A stretch of 64,000 nt of DNA, taken from DATFWC01 sp963777755. Lineage in GTDB: Bacteria; Pseudomonadota; Alphaproteobacteria; Rhizobiales; Xanthobacteraceae. The notes below the pieces were generated by a model, which worked only from the letters and a program-made list of their open reading frames with translations, was not told the DNA's origin and made no database searches. Made by a program: the position numbers and the translations under genes. The DNA lies in assembly GCA_963777755.1 (NCBI GenBank), contig CAVZSC010000004.1, positions 1 through 64,000 on the forward strand, read 5' to 3'. This document shows positions 33,328-41,796 of the stretch, piece by piece. Position 1 is the first letter of the stretch; each line of letters opens with the position of its first letter.

Positions 33328-33443
33328 GTCGTCATGGCCGGGCTTGTCCCGGCCATCTCGATTGGGGTGGCACGGCCTTGCCATTTGAATCGGGATCACC
33401 GGGACAACCCTCGCCGCCTTAAGCGGCTCGCCCGGTGATGACG
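33328..33443. repeat. Palindromic intergenic repeat (CGTCAT...ATGACG class)
   Basis: Starts CGTCGTCATGGCCGGG and ends CCCGGTGATGACGAC. Hairpins GGCCGGG/CCCGGCC and ACCGGG/CCCGGT appear in the order opposite to the copy at 18,665-18,756, with a GGCACGGCC centre. Confidence 0.8.
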
Positions 33444-33485
33444 ACTCTGTATGAGCGGGAACCGCTCTAGTCCGCGCGAAGCTCT

Positions 33486-34739
33486 TCATGCCCCCGTATT
33501 CGATCGGAACTCGAGCGCGCCCGGATGGCGGATCATCACTTCCCGCGCTTCGGCGAGCGTGCGCGCGCCGAGCTGACCGAGCGTGGCGCGCATCTCGTCG
33601 ACGACAATGTCGATGACGTGACCCGGCCCGTCGGCCCCGAGCGCCGCCACGCCCCACAGGAATGCCTTGCCGGCGAACGCCGCCTGGGCACCGAGCGCGA
33701 CCGCGCGGATCACGTCGACGCCGCTGCGCACCCCAGAGTCCATCAGCACGGTCGCGCGCTTGCCGACCGCCGCGACGATGCCCGGCAGCGCGTCGATCGC
33801 GGCCGGGAGGCCTTCGACCTGGCGGCCGCCGTGGTTGGAGACGATGACGCCGTCGGCGCCGATCGCGACCGCCTTCTCGGCGTCGCTCGGGTGCAGGATG
33901 CCCTTGAGCACCAGCGGCCGTTTCCAAGCATCGCGGAAACGCGCCACCTCCTCCCAGGTGAAGGCGCCGCGCTGCTCGCCCTGCATGAACTTCGCCATCG
34001 CGTTCACCGACGCACCCTCGCCCGCATAGGACTGCAAGCAGGCGAACCGCGTGATGCCGTGCTGCCAGAGCGCCCGCGCGTAGGACGGCGAGGTGACGAC
34101 GCCGAGCGCCATCTTGGGCGTGATGCGGAACGGATAGACGATCCCGCCCACCACTTCGCGCGAGCGCGTGGTGCGCACCGGCACGTCCATGGTGAGCACC
34201 AGCACGTGCGCACCAGCCGCATCGGCCCGCCGCACCAGGTCGAAGCCGACCTTGTGCTCGTCCTTGGCGAAACGGTAGAGCTGGAACCAGAACACGTCGG
34301 GCGCGAGCTCGGCGGCGCGCTCGATGCTGATGCCGGCTACCGTCGATAGCGCATAGGGGACGCGTGCGGCCTGCGCGGCGCGCGCCAGGTGCTGGTCGGC
34401 GCCCGGCCAGGCGATCGAGGGACCGCCCATCGGCGCGATCCCGAACGGCGCCGCGTAGCGACGGCCGAACAGCTCGGTGTCGACCGGCGGCAAGGTCGCG
34501 CTGACGCCATAGCGCGGCACCATCTCGACTGCGTCGAGCGCGCTCCAGTTGCGGGCGATGTTGCCGTCGCTGCCGGCGCCGCCGTCGAGATACTCGAAGG
34601 CGAAATGCGGCACGTGGCGGCGGGCGTATCGGCGCAGGTGCGCGACCGTGGGGAAGCGGCGCTGCAGTGTCTGGTAGCGCGGGCTCAGCGCATTGCCGCC
34701 GGCGGTCTTCTGCTCCGGCTTGGCGGTCACGTCATGCAT
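33486..34739 (-). CDS. FMN-dependent alpha-hydroxy-acid dehydrogenase
   Basis: 417 residues; ATG 34739 after GGAGGAG. A TIM-barrel flavoprotein: FEYLDGGAGSD at the start, PFGIAPMGGPSIAWPGAD, YALSTVAGISIE, LTMDVPVRTTRSRE, catalytic Lys279 in LVLKGI and the active His303 in SNHGGRQVEG, then DSGVRSGVDVIRAVALGA for FMN phosphate. Oxidises an L-2-hydroxy acid (lactate, mandelate or similar) to the keto acid. Membrane-type L-lactate versus mandelate specificity cannot be told. Two paired palindromes lie just upstream. Confidence 0.9.
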   Translation of the reverse strand: MHDVTAKPEQKTAGGNALSPRYQTLQRRFPTVAHLRRYARRHVPHFAFEYLDGGAGSDGNIARNWSALDAVEMVPRYGVSATLPPVDTELFGRRYAAPFGIAPMGGPSIAWPGADQHLARAAQAARVPYALSTVAGISIERAAELAPDVFWFQLYRFAKDEHKVGFDLVRRADAAGAHVLVLTMDVPVRTTRSREVVGGIVYPFRITPKMALGVVTSPSYARALWQHGITRFACLQSYAGEGASVNAMAKFMQGEQRGAFTWEEVARFRDAWKRPLVLKGILHPSDAEKAVAIGADGVIVSNHGGRQVEGLPAAIDALPGIVAAVGKRATVLMDSGVRSGVDVIRAVALGAQAAFAGKAFLWGVAALGADGPGHVIDIVVDEMRATLGQLGARTLAEAREVMIRHPGALEFRSNTGA

Positions 34740-34752
34740 CGGGGTCTCCTCC

Positions 34753-34827
34753 CTAGTGCTCCGATTCCGAATTTTGCATCACTTCGCGGCATCCTCTGAG
34801 CGAAATTCGGAATCAAAGGAGCACTAG
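34753..34827. repeat. CTAGTG...CACTAG hairpin element, copy a
   Basis: 75 bp. Outer arms CTAGTGCTCC / GGAGCACTAG; inner arms GATTCCGAATTT / AAATTCGGAATC; an unpaired AAA lies on the 3' side; the loop contains TCACTTCGCGGCATCCTCTG. It forms the first half of a pair with 34,842-34,918. Confidence 0.9.
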
Positions 34828-34841
34828 CAATATCAATGCTT

Positions 34842-34918
34842 CTAGTGCGGCTTGTGGATTTGAATTTCCTACAAGAGGTTGCCGCGAAGTGATAGGAAAT
34901 TCAAATCCGCCGCACTAG
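34842..34918. repeat. CTAGTG...CACTAG hairpin element, copy b (opposite orientation)
   Basis: 77 bp. Outer arms CTAGTGCGGC / GCCGCACTAG; inner arms GGATTTGAATTTCCTA / TAGGAAATTCAAATCC; the unpaired TTGT is on the 5' side; the loop GAGGTTGCCGCGAAGTGA is the reverse complement of the loop in copy a, so the two are oppositely oriented with a 14-bp AT-rich spacer. Confidence 0.9.
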
Positions 34919-34931
34919 GAGCCATGTTAAG

Positions 34932-35942
34932 TCAGAAATGACTGTACGCGCTGCGCGCGAAACGCATGGCTTTGTTGTCGGCGTCACGGAAATGCGCCCC
35001 CCGCCCGGCCTGCACGGTTCCGATCCGGGCCACCGCGACCTGGGCGGCCTCAGCCGCCGCCTGGAACGAGCCGACGCGCTCGAGCGCGACGGTGCACAGG
35101 ACCTCGTAGTCGTCCCCTCCGGTCAGCATCGCCCCCATCACAGCGGGCTCTTGCGCCAGCGCCTGCCGCGCCGCGTCCGACAGCGGCACGCGCGCAACCT
35201 CGACATCGGCCGCCACCCCGGAGGCGCGGCACAGCTTGCCGAGGTCGCCGACGAGCCCGTCCGAAACGTCCATGGAGCCAGAAGCATGGGCGCGCAGCGC
35301 CGCCGCGATCGCATTGCGCGGCTGCGGCAGAAGATAGCGTGACGCCAGGTGCTCGCGCATCGCCGCGTCGAGGCCCCAGGCGGCGGCGCGGTCCGGCTCC
35401 CGCCGGAGCGCAAGACCCAGCACCGCATCGCCGATCGTGCCGGTCACCATGACGGCATCGCCGACCCGCGCGCCCGAGCGCGGCACCATCCGGCCGTGCG
35501 GGACGAGCCCGAACGCCGCAACGGAGATCATCGCCGGCCCCGGCGTGCGGTCGGTATCGCCGCCGAGCAGCGGGCAGCCATAGCGCTCGGCATCCTGGCC
35601 GAGCCCGTGCGCGAAGGAGGCGAGCCACGCCTCGTCGGTGGCGGCCGGCAGTACGAGAGAGAGCAGGAAGCCTGCCGGCTCCGCCCCCTTGGCGGCGAGG
35701 TCCGACAGGTTCACGCGCAGCGCCTTGCGGGCCACCGCATCGGCGGGATCATCGGGGAAGAAGTGCACGCCGCCGACGATCGCATCCGCCTTGAGCACGA
35801 CGTCGTGGCCCGCAGGCGGCGTGAGGATCGCCGCATCGTCGATCAGCCCGAACGCGCCGGGGTGACGCGCCAGCGGCTTGAAGTACTTCGCGATGAGGCG
35901 GTCCTCACCCGATTCCGCTCCCTCTGGAGCCGCCGACGTCAT
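34932..35942 (-). CDS. thiL: Thiamine-monophosphate kinase
   Basis: 336 residues; its ATG overlaps the nusB stop by four bases (ATGA). ThiL marks: EDRLIAKYFKPLA, GLIDDAAIL, DVVLKADAIVGGVHFFPDD, KALRVNLSDLAAKGA, LLGGDTDRTPG, SMDVSDGLVGDL and MLTGGDDYEVL. It phosphorylates thiamine monophosphate to TPP using ATP in the cytosol. Last gene of the nrdR-rib-nusB-thiL operon, a conserved position. Confidence 0.96.
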   Translation of the reverse strand: MTSAAPEGAESGEDRLIAKYFKPLARHPGAFGLIDDAAILTPPAGHDVVLKADAIVGGVHFFPDDPADAVARKALRVNLSDLAAKGAEPAGFLLSLVLPAATDEAWLASFAHGLGQDAERYGCPLLGGDTDRTPGPAMISVAAFGLVPHGRMVPRSGARVGDAVMVTGTIGDAVLGLALRREPDRAAAWGLDAAMREHLASRYLLPQPRNAIAAALRAHASGSMDVSDGLVGDLGKLCRASGVAADVEVARVPLSDAARQALAQEPAVMGAMLTGGDDYEVLCTVALERVGSFQAAAEAAQVAVARIGTVQAGRGAHFRDADNKAMRFARSAYSHF

Positions 35943-36424
35943 CCCGCCGCCTGCTCGAATTCATCGGCCCGCAGCTGTCGCGCCAGCAGGTCGAGGACCG
36001 CGTTGACCATGGCGGTCTCGTCCTTGTCGACGAAGGCGTTGGCGACGCCGACATACTCGGAGATCACGGCGCGCGCCGGCACGTCGCTGCGGCGATCGAG
36101 CTCGTAGGCGCCGGCGCGCAGCACCGCGCGCAACACCGCCTCGATGCGCTTGAGCGGCCAGCCCTGCGCCAGCGCCTTGTCGATCAGCGGATCGAGCCGG
36201 CGCTGCTCGCGCATGAAGCCTTCCACCACGTCGCGGAAGAACGCGGCTTCCGCCGGAAGATATTGGGCGCCCTCGACCTCGCGGCCGAGCCAATGGCTTT
36301 CGAACTCGGCGAGGATCTCGTTCAAGCCGGCGCCGGCGATGTCCATCTGGTAGAGCGCCTGCACGGCGGCGAGCCGCGCGGCGCCGCGCCGGTTCGCCTT
36401 GCGTTCGATCTTCGGCTCCGCCAT
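35939..36424 (-). CDS. nusB: Transcription antitermination factor NusB
   Basis: 161 residues from ATG 36424. All-helical NusB fold: RGAARLAAVQALYQMDIAG at the start, FFRDVVEGFMREQRRLDPLI, WPLKRIEAVLRAVLRAGAYE and DVPARAVISEYVGVANAF. With NusE (S10) it binds boxA RNA and lets rRNA transcription proceed. Between ribH (eight bases) and thiL (overlap). Confidence 0.95.
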   Translation of the reverse strand: MAEPKIERKANRRGAARLAAVQALYQMDIAGAGLNEILAEFESHWLGREVEGAQYLPAEAAFFRDVVEGFMREQRRLDPLIDKALAQGWPLKRIEAVLRAVLRAGAYELDRRSDVPARAVISEYVGVANAFVDKDETAMVNAVLDLLARQLRADEFEQAAG

Positions 36425-36432
36425 GGCCGTTC

Positions 36433-36924
36433 CTATTTCGCGCCGAGTCGGCGCTTGAGCCGCACCAGGGCGAGCGCCGCCTTGGCGGCGCCGCCGCCCT
36501 TGTCCCACCGGTCCGGCCGCGCCCGGGCGAGCGCCTGCGCCGCGGTGTCGACGGTGAGGATGCCGTTGCCGACCGGCAGATGCCGCGCGAGCGCGATGTC
36601 CATGAGCGCGCGCGCCGATTCGCCGGCGACGATGTCGTAGTGGCTGGTCTCGCCGCGGATCACGCAGCCGAGCGCGACCACGCCGTCATAGGGCCGCCCG
36701 CGTCGCTCCGCCGCATCGAGCGCGATCACGATCGCCGGCGGGATCTCCAGCGCGCCCGGCACGCTGACCTTGTCGTGCGCGGCGCCGGCCTGCTTGAGCG
36801 CCCGCGTGGCACCCTTGAGCAGCAGGTCGGCGATGTCGTCGTAATACGGTGCCTCGACGATCAGGATGCGCGCTTCCTTCAGCGGTTCTTCGCTCTTCTC
36901 GGCAGCCTTGCGCGGTTTCGCCAT
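36433..36924 (-). CDS. ribH: 6,7-dimethyl-8-ribityllumazine synthase
   Basis: 163 residues. After a charged leader of about 16 residues: ILIVEAPYYDDIADLLLKGA, the dihydroxybutanone-phosphate pocket VPGALEIPPAI, RRGRPYDGVVALGCVIRGETSHYDIV with the catalytic His, and LPVGNGILTVDTAAQA. It condenses 5-amino-6-ribitylaminouracil with dihydroxybutanone phosphate. In relatives it directly follows ribE; here an FkbM methyltransferase gene lies between. Confidence 0.95.
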   Translation of the reverse strand: MAKPRKAAEKSEEPLKEARILIVEAPYYDDIADLLLKGATRALKQAGAAHDKVSVPGALEIPPAIVIALDAAERRGRPYDGVVALGCVIRGETSHYDIVAGESARALMDIALARHLPVGNGILTVDTAAQALARARPDRWDKGGGAAKAALALVRLKRRLGAK

Positions 36925-37012
36925 GTCGTGTCCTCGGGCCGGCTGTCAGTAGCAAGCGCCGCACCGGGGAACAAGGCAGGCGCGATCTCGCGGACTTGGC
37001 GATCCCGGACCG

Positions 37013-37900
37013 TCAGGGCAGCGGGCGGGGCGACATCAGCACGCTGTGATCGCGCGCGAGGTTGTTCAGGATCGTCTTGAGAACGGCCACTTTGTTCGCC
37101 GCCTGGAAGGTGTCGTCGCGAAGATCGTACCAGCCGAAGTCGACGTATCGTTCGAGCGCCGCGCTGACCCTCATGATGCGCGCTGCTCCGGTATCGTCCG
37201 CAGTCGCCAGCACGATGTTCGCCGGATGGAGCGTCACCATCACGACCACGCCGTGCTGCAGGCAAAAGTCATGGATGTGCGGCAGCAGGGCAAACTCCCC
37301 GCCTTCGATGTCCATCTTGAGGAGCATGCGTCGGGAGTCCGCGCCGACCGAGCGCATGTATGACACCAGGTCGACCTGCGGGACGACGAGGGTCTGGTCG
37401 AACGAGCGCAAGCCCGTGTTGCGCTGTACCGTCCGGAAGCAACTGGTCTCGCTGTTGCCCGCATCGTCCGTGAAAAGCTCGACGTTGCGATCGCTGTCGC
37501 CGGCCGCTGCCGGGATGATCGTGACCCGGGAATTCAGTTGCGGATTGAGATCGATGTTCGCGCGCAAAGCCGCAAGGGCGACCGGATCAGGCTCGAAGGC
37601 GTGCACGGCGGATCCATGAAGGGCGGCCCAGATCGGCGTGAATCCGATCCATGCGCCGACGTCGATGAAGAGCCATTCGGGGCCGACCAGCTTGCGGATA
37701 ATGGCAAGGGTCGTGCGTTCCCAGTCGCGACGCAGCCAGTTCCAATAGCCGAGAAAGTCCTTTCCCTCGACACGGCGCATCGCCTGGAAGGTGTGTCCTT
37801 CCACGGTGACGGACATGACGTTGCTTGGATCCTGGTCAATGGTGCCTGAGATCACACTCACTCTCTTAGGCTTCGCGCCGGCCCCGACCGTCGGCCACAT
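37013..37900 (-). CDS. FkbM-family methyltransferase inside the riboflavin operon
   Basis: 295 residues if ATG 37900 is used (TGATG overlap with the ribE stop); GTG codons near 37,860 and an ATG at about 37,815 are alternatives. The SAM-binding loop is WLFIDVGAWIGFTPIWAALH, motif II VHAFEPDPVALAALRANIDL, and the FkbM acidic strand LLKMDIEGGEFALL. FkbM enzymes O-methylate sugars or polyketides; many unnamed members modify surface glycans. It shows no link to flavin chemistry and seems an insertion between ribE and ribH, yet keeps operon spacing. 88 bases separate it from ribH. Confidence 0.82.
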   Translation of the reverse strand: MWPTVGAGAKPKRVSVISGTIDQDPSNVMSVTVEGHTFQAMRRVEGKDFLGYWNWLRRDWERTTLAIIRKLVGPEWLFIDVGAWIGFTPIWAALHGSAVHAFEPDPVALAALRANIDLNPQLNSRVTIIPAAAGDSDRNVELFTDDAGNSETSCFRTVQRNTGLRSFDQTLVVPQVDLVSYMRSVGADSRRMLLKMDIEGGEFALLPHIHDFCLQHGVVVMVTLHPANIVLATADDTGAARIMRVSAALERYVDFGWYDLRDDTFQAANKVAVLKTILNNLARDHSVLMSPRPLP

Positions 37901-38508
37901 CACGCGCCGGCCGACATGAGCCGCGCCGCGTAGCGCGCCATCAGGTCGACCTCGAGGTTGATCGGGTCGCCCTTCTTCAAGGTGCCGAGCGTCGTCACCT
38001 TGAGTGTATGGGGAATGATCAGGGTGGAGAACGTGCTCCCCTCCACCGCATTGACGGTGAGCGACACACCGTCGAGCGCGACCGAGCCCTTGGGCGCGAT
38101 GAAGCGGGCGAGTGACGCCGGCGCGCGCACCGCGAGCCGCGCCATGTCGGGCAGGTCCTCGCGGCCGATGACGTCGGCGATGCCGTCCACGTGGCCGGCG
38201 ACCAGATGGCCGCCAAGCTCGTCGCCCATTTTCAGGGCGCGCTCGAGATTGAGCCGGGTGCCGACCGTCCACCGGCTCACGGTCGTCATCGCCAGCGTCT
38301 CGGCGGCCGCGTCGACCGAGAAGGCGGTGCGGTTGCCGGCAAGGTCGGTCGCGACCACGGTGAGGCACACGCCCGCGCAGGAGATCGACGCGCCGAGCGC
38401 GATCGAATCCTTCTCGTAGGTGCAGGCGATGGTGAAGCGCGCGAGCCCCTCGGCCCGTCGCTCGACCGCCAGCACCTCGCCGATGTCGGAAACGATGCCG
38501 GTGAACAT
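37900..38508 (-). CDS. ribE: Riboflavin synthase, alpha chain
   Basis: 202 residues with two homologous beta-barrel lumazine-binding halves: MFTGIVSDIGEVLAVE and SIALGASISCAGVCLTVV in the first; HLVAGHVDGIADV, FIAPKGSVALDGVSLTVNAV in the second. It dismutates two lumazine molecules to riboflavin. Four bases after ribD. Symbol ribE is used for riboflavin synthase; ribC in some schemes. Confidence 0.95.
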   Translation of the reverse strand: MFTGIVSDIGEVLAVERRAEGLARFTIACTYEKDSIALGASISCAGVCLTVVATDLAGNRTAFSVDAAAETLAMTTVSRWTVGTRLNLERALKMGDELGGHLVAGHVDGIADVIGREDLPDMARLAVRAPASLARFIAPKGSVALDGVSLTVNAVEGSTFSTLIIPHTLKVTTLGTLKKGDPINLEVDLMARYAARLMSAGA

Positions 38509-38511
38509 GGC

Positions 38512-39633
38512 CTATGGTCGCTCGAAATGCGTGAGGCTGTCGAGCCCGATCGGTTCGACACCGCGGGAGATGAGATGGCTGCGCTCGGTCAGCTGCGCGA
38601 GCGGCATTCCGTCGAGTGCATCGATGCCGTTTGCGCCGATCGGGTTCGGGCTGCGGAACAGGATCAGCTCATCCACCAGGTCGGCGGCCGCGAAGGCGGC
38701 CGCAATGGTCGGCCCGCCCTCGACCATGAGCCGGGTGATCCCGCGCGCGGCCAGCACGCCGAGGATCGCCCGCAGGTCGAGCCGGCCCCCGGTCTCGTCG
38801 ACCCGCACCACGTCGACCGCCGCCTGCCGCAGCGCGTCCTCCCGGTGCGCGGGCGCATCCCGCCCGCCGAACACCCACAGCGGCGTTTCGGCCGCGCTCT
38901 GCGCCAACCGGCTCGTGGGCGGCAGCCCCAGGCTTGCATCGAGCACGACGCGGACGGGGGATTGCCCCACCATGCCGGGCAGGCGACAGGTCAGCAGCGG
39001 ATCGTCGGCAATCGCCGTGCCGATGCCGATCAGGATGGCATCGCTCATGGCGCGCAGCCGATGCACACGCTCCCGCGCGGCCTCCCCGGTGATCGCCGCC
39101 GGTCGGCGCCCGGCGAGCGCGACCTTGTCGTCGGCCGACACCGCAAGCTTCAGGGTGACGTGCGGCCGCCCGTCGCGCATGCGCCGGATGTGGCCCGCGT
39201 GGTCGCGCGCGGCCTCACCGGCGCCGAGGCCTACCTCGACCGCGATGCCGGCATGGCGCAGCCGGCCATGGCCGCGCCCGGCCACCTCGGGGTTCGGGTC
39301 CTCGAGCGCCGAGACCACCCGCGCGATGCCGGCCGCGATGATCGCGTCGGCGCAGGGCGGCGTCTTGCCGTGGTGCGAGCACGGCTCGAGCGTGACGTAG
39401 AGCGTCGCACCGCGCGCGGCGCTGCCGGCCCGCCGCAGCGCCTCGGTCTCGGCATGCGGCCGCCCGCCAGCCTGGGTCCAGCCGCGCCCGACCACGATCG
39501 CGCCATCCGCGCGCGGCTGGACGATCACGGCGCCGACCGCCGGGTTGGGCCACACCTTTCCGAGACCGCGCCGCCCGAGCGCGAGCGCGAGCGTCATGAA
39601 GCGGGTGTCGTCGGGCGTGCGGCCGTTATTCAC
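38512..39633 (-). CDS. ribD: Bifunctional riboflavin deaminase/reductase
   Basis: 373 residues, GTG start sharing GTGA with the nrdR stop. Deaminase domain: GKVWPNPAVGAVIV, Zn ligands His60 (PHAETEAL, catalytic Glu62), Cys85 and Cys94 (EPCSHHGKTPPC). Reductase domain: RPHVTLKLAVSADDKVAL, ITGEAARERVHRLRAMSDAILIGIGTA, and LMVEGGPTIAAAF. Carries out the second and third steps from GTP toward riboflavin. No FMN riboswitch is visible upstream, consistent with expression from the nrdR or glyA promoter. Confidence 0.95.
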   Translation of the reverse strand: MNNGRTPDDTRFMTLALALGRRGLGKVWPNPAVGAVIVQPRADGAIVVGRGWTQAGGRPHAETEALRRAGSAARGATLYVTLEPCSHHGKTPPCADAIIAAGIARVVSALEDPNPEVAGRGHGRLRHAGIAVEVGLGAGEAARDHAGHIRRMRDGRPHVTLKLAVSADDKVALAGRRPAAITGEAARERVHRLRAMSDAILIGIGTAIADDPLLTCRLPGMVGQSPVRVVLDASLGLPPTSRLAQSAAETPLWVFGGRDAPAHREDALRQAAVDVVRVDETGGRLDLRAILGVLAARGITRLMVEGGPTIAAAFAAADLVDELILFRSPNPIGANGIDALDGMPLAQLTERSHLISRGVEPIGLDSLTHFERP

Positions 39634-40103
39634 TTCCGCGCCGCGGCCGCGGCCTCTTCCGACAGCTCGCCGAGCACCGCCTCGAAATCCTTGGCCTCGC
39701 GGAAGTTCCGGTACACCGAGGCAAACCGCACATAGGCGACGTCGTCGAGCGCGCGCAGGTGCTCCATCACCAATTCGCCGATTGCCTCGGAGGATACGTC
39801 GCTCTCGCCCATGCTTTCGAGCTCGCGCACGATCTTCGAGACCACCTGGTCGATCCGCTCCGGATCAACCGGCCGCTTGCGCAGGGCGATCTGCACCGAG
39901 CGGAGCAGCTTGTCGCGGTCGAACGGCACGCGGCGGCCGTTGCGCTTGATGACGGTCAGCTCGCGCAGCTGCACGCGCTCGAACGTGGTGAAGCGGAAAT
40001 TGCAGGCGAGGCACACGCGCCGGCGGCGGATCACCGCCGAGTCCTCGGTCGGACGCGAATCCTTGACCTGGGTGTCGAGGCTCTGGCAGCTCGGACAGCG
40101 CAT
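39630..40103 (-). CDS. nrdR: Transcriptional repressor NrdR
   Basis: 157 residues from ATG 40103 (GGGGGG upstream). Zinc ribbon with Cys3, Cys6, Cys31 and Cys34 (MRCPSCQS; RVCLACNFRFTTFE) and an ATP-cone domain (VIKRNGRRVPFDRDKLLRSV). It represses ribonucleotide reductase genes in response to ATP/dATP. Conserved position between glyA and ribD. Confidence 0.95.
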   Translation of the reverse strand: MRCPSCQSLDTQVKDSRPTEDSAVIRRRRVCLACNFRFTTFERVQLRELTVIKRNGRRVPFDRDKLLRSVQIALRKRPVDPERIDQVVSKIVRELESMGESDVSSEAIGELVMEHLRALDDVAYVRFASVYRNFREAKDFEAVLGELSEEAAAAARK

Positions 40104-40118
40104 TGTCCCCCCTCAGAT

Positions 40119-40197
40119 GGCGAATAGCGAGCGGCGAATAGCGAATGGCGTCGGCATGGCCGGTTCCCTATTCGCTATTCGCCACTCGCCATTCGCC
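40119..40197. repeat. GGCGAATAGCGA palindromic repeat between nrdR and glyA
   Basis: GGCGAATAGCGAGCGGCGAA and following bases pair with TATTCGCTATTCGCCACTCG at the 3' side, leaving a TCGGCATGGCCGGTTCC loop. A second copy is at 56,855-56,931. It lies 15 bases upstream of nrdR and directly after the glyA stop, so read-through or processing may depend on it. Confidence 0.85.
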
Positions 40198-40199
40198 CG

Positions 40200-41504
40200 C
40201 TAGCCGACATAGATCGGAAACCGCGCAATCAACCGCTTCACCTTCTCGCGCACCGCGGCCTCGGTCGCCGCGTCCTCCTCGGCGCCCTTGCGTGCGAGCG
40301 CATCGAGAACCTCGGCGATCATCTCGCCGACCTGGCGGAACTCGGCGATGCCGAAGCCGCGCGTGGTGCCGGCCGGCGTCCCGAGCCGGACGCCGGAGGT
40401 CACGGTCGGCTTCTCCGGATCGAACGGGATGCCGTTCTTGTTGCAGGTCATGTGGGCACGCCCCAGGGCGCCTTCCGCCACCTTGCCGGTCAGGCGTTTG
40501 GGTCGCAGATCCACCAGCATGAGGTGGGTGTCGGTCCCGCCCGAGACGATGTCGAGCCCGCTCGATTTCAGCGTTTCAGCGAGCGCCTTGGCATTCTCTG
40601 CGACGTTCTTGGCGTAGAGCTTGAACGAAGGGCGCAGCGCCTCGCCGAACGCCACCGCCTTGGCGGCGATGACATGCATCAGAGGCCCTCCCTGCATACC
40701 GGGGAACACCGCCGAATTGATGCGCTTGGCCAGCACCTCGTCATTGGTGAGGACGAAGCCGCCGCGCGGCCCGCGCAGCGTCTTGTGGGTGGTCGAGGTG
40801 ACCACGTGGGCGTGCGGGAACGGACTCGGATGCGCGCCGCCCGCCACCAGGCCGGCGAAATGCGCCATGTCGACCATCAGGTGGGCGCCGACCGACTCGG
40901 CGATCTCGCGGAAGCGGCGGAAGTCGATGATGCGCGGATAGGCCGAGCCGCCGGCGACGATCACCTTCGGCCGATGCTCATGGGCGAGCCGCTCGACCTC
41001 GTCGAAATCGATGCGGTGGTCGTCGCGCCGCACCCCGTAGGGCACCACCCGGAACCAGCGCCCAGACATGTTCACCGGCGAGCCGTGGGTGAGATGCCCG
41101 CCGGCCGCCAGGTTGAGGCCCATGAAGGTATCGCCGGGCTCCATCAGCGCCATGAAGGCGGCCGCATTGGCCTGCGCGCCGGAATGCGGCTGGACATTGG
41201 CGAAGGCGCAGCCGAACAGCCGGGTGACGCGCTCGATCGCCAGGTTCTCGGCGACGTCGACGAACTGGCAACCGCCGTAATAGCGCTTGCCCGGGAGCCC
41301 TTCGGCGTACTTGTTGGTCAGCACCGAGCCCTGCGCCTCGAGCACCGCGCGGCTGACGATGTTCTCCGACGCGATCAATTCGATCTCGTCGCGCTGGCGT
41401 CCGAGCTCGGAGCGCACCACCTGGGCAACCTCCGGATCGGATGCCTCGAGCGAGGCCGTGAACAGATCAGCGCTCGGGCTCACGGATACGTTGGTCGCGG
41501 TCAT
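40200..41504 (-). CDS. glyA: Serine hydroxymethyltransferase
   Basis: 434 residues from ATG 41504 (AGGA nine bases upstream). Fold-type I PLP enzyme: IELIASENIVSRAVLEAQGS, TNKYAEGLPGKRYYGGCQFVD, NVQPHSGAQANAA, VDMAHFAGLVAGG and the Schiff-base Lys241 in TSTTHKTLRGPRGG. It makes glycine and methylene-THF from serine. Upstream 41,505-41,796 holds no gene and should contain the promoter. Confidence 0.97.
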   Translation of the reverse strand: MTATNVSVSPSADLFTASLEASDPEVAQVVRSELGRQRDEIELIASENIVSRAVLEAQGSVLTNKYAEGLPGKRYYGGCQFVDVAENLAIERVTRLFGCAFANVQPHSGAQANAAAFMALMEPGDTFMGLNLAAGGHLTHGSPVNMSGRWFRVVPYGVRRDDHRIDFDEVERLAHEHRPKVIVAGGSAYPRIIDFRRFREIAESVGAHLMVDMAHFAGLVAGGAHPSPFPHAHVVTSTTHKTLRGPRGGFVLTNDEVLAKRINSAVFPGMQGGPLMHVIAAKAVAFGEALRPSFKLYAKNVAENAKALAETLKSSGLDIVSGGTDTHLMLVDLRPKRLTGKVAEGALGRAHMTCNKNGIPFDPEKPTVTSGVRLGTPAGTTRGFGIAEFRQVGEMIAEVLDALARKGAEEDAATEAAVREKVKRLIARFPIYVG

Positions 41505-41796
41505 GCGGAACATTCCTGAGAAAGCGGGCAAGAGGAGGCGCCTGACATCGCGTCGCCACCGACGCTTCCCGTCCGCAGCGCGCATGGCTGGCGATATCAC
41601 ATCGACCGGCGAGCGCCAAGCGCTGGCATGGAGGTCGACCGACGGGCGCAATATCTGGGGTCGACCGGTCCACGTCTGGCTCCTCACGCGGCCCGGAACG
41701 TGCCCTGCCATGCGGGCGACCTCCCGCCGTCGACGATCGCACGACCTCGAGCCTGCCGCCGAGACCCTGCGGCGCGACGCGGCGGCGTGAGACCCC

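Noticed and set aside
40104..40199. FMN riboswitch before ribD
   Set aside because: The ribD start overlaps nrdR and the only structured region is a dispersed GGCGAATAGCGA palindrome without the RFN core.
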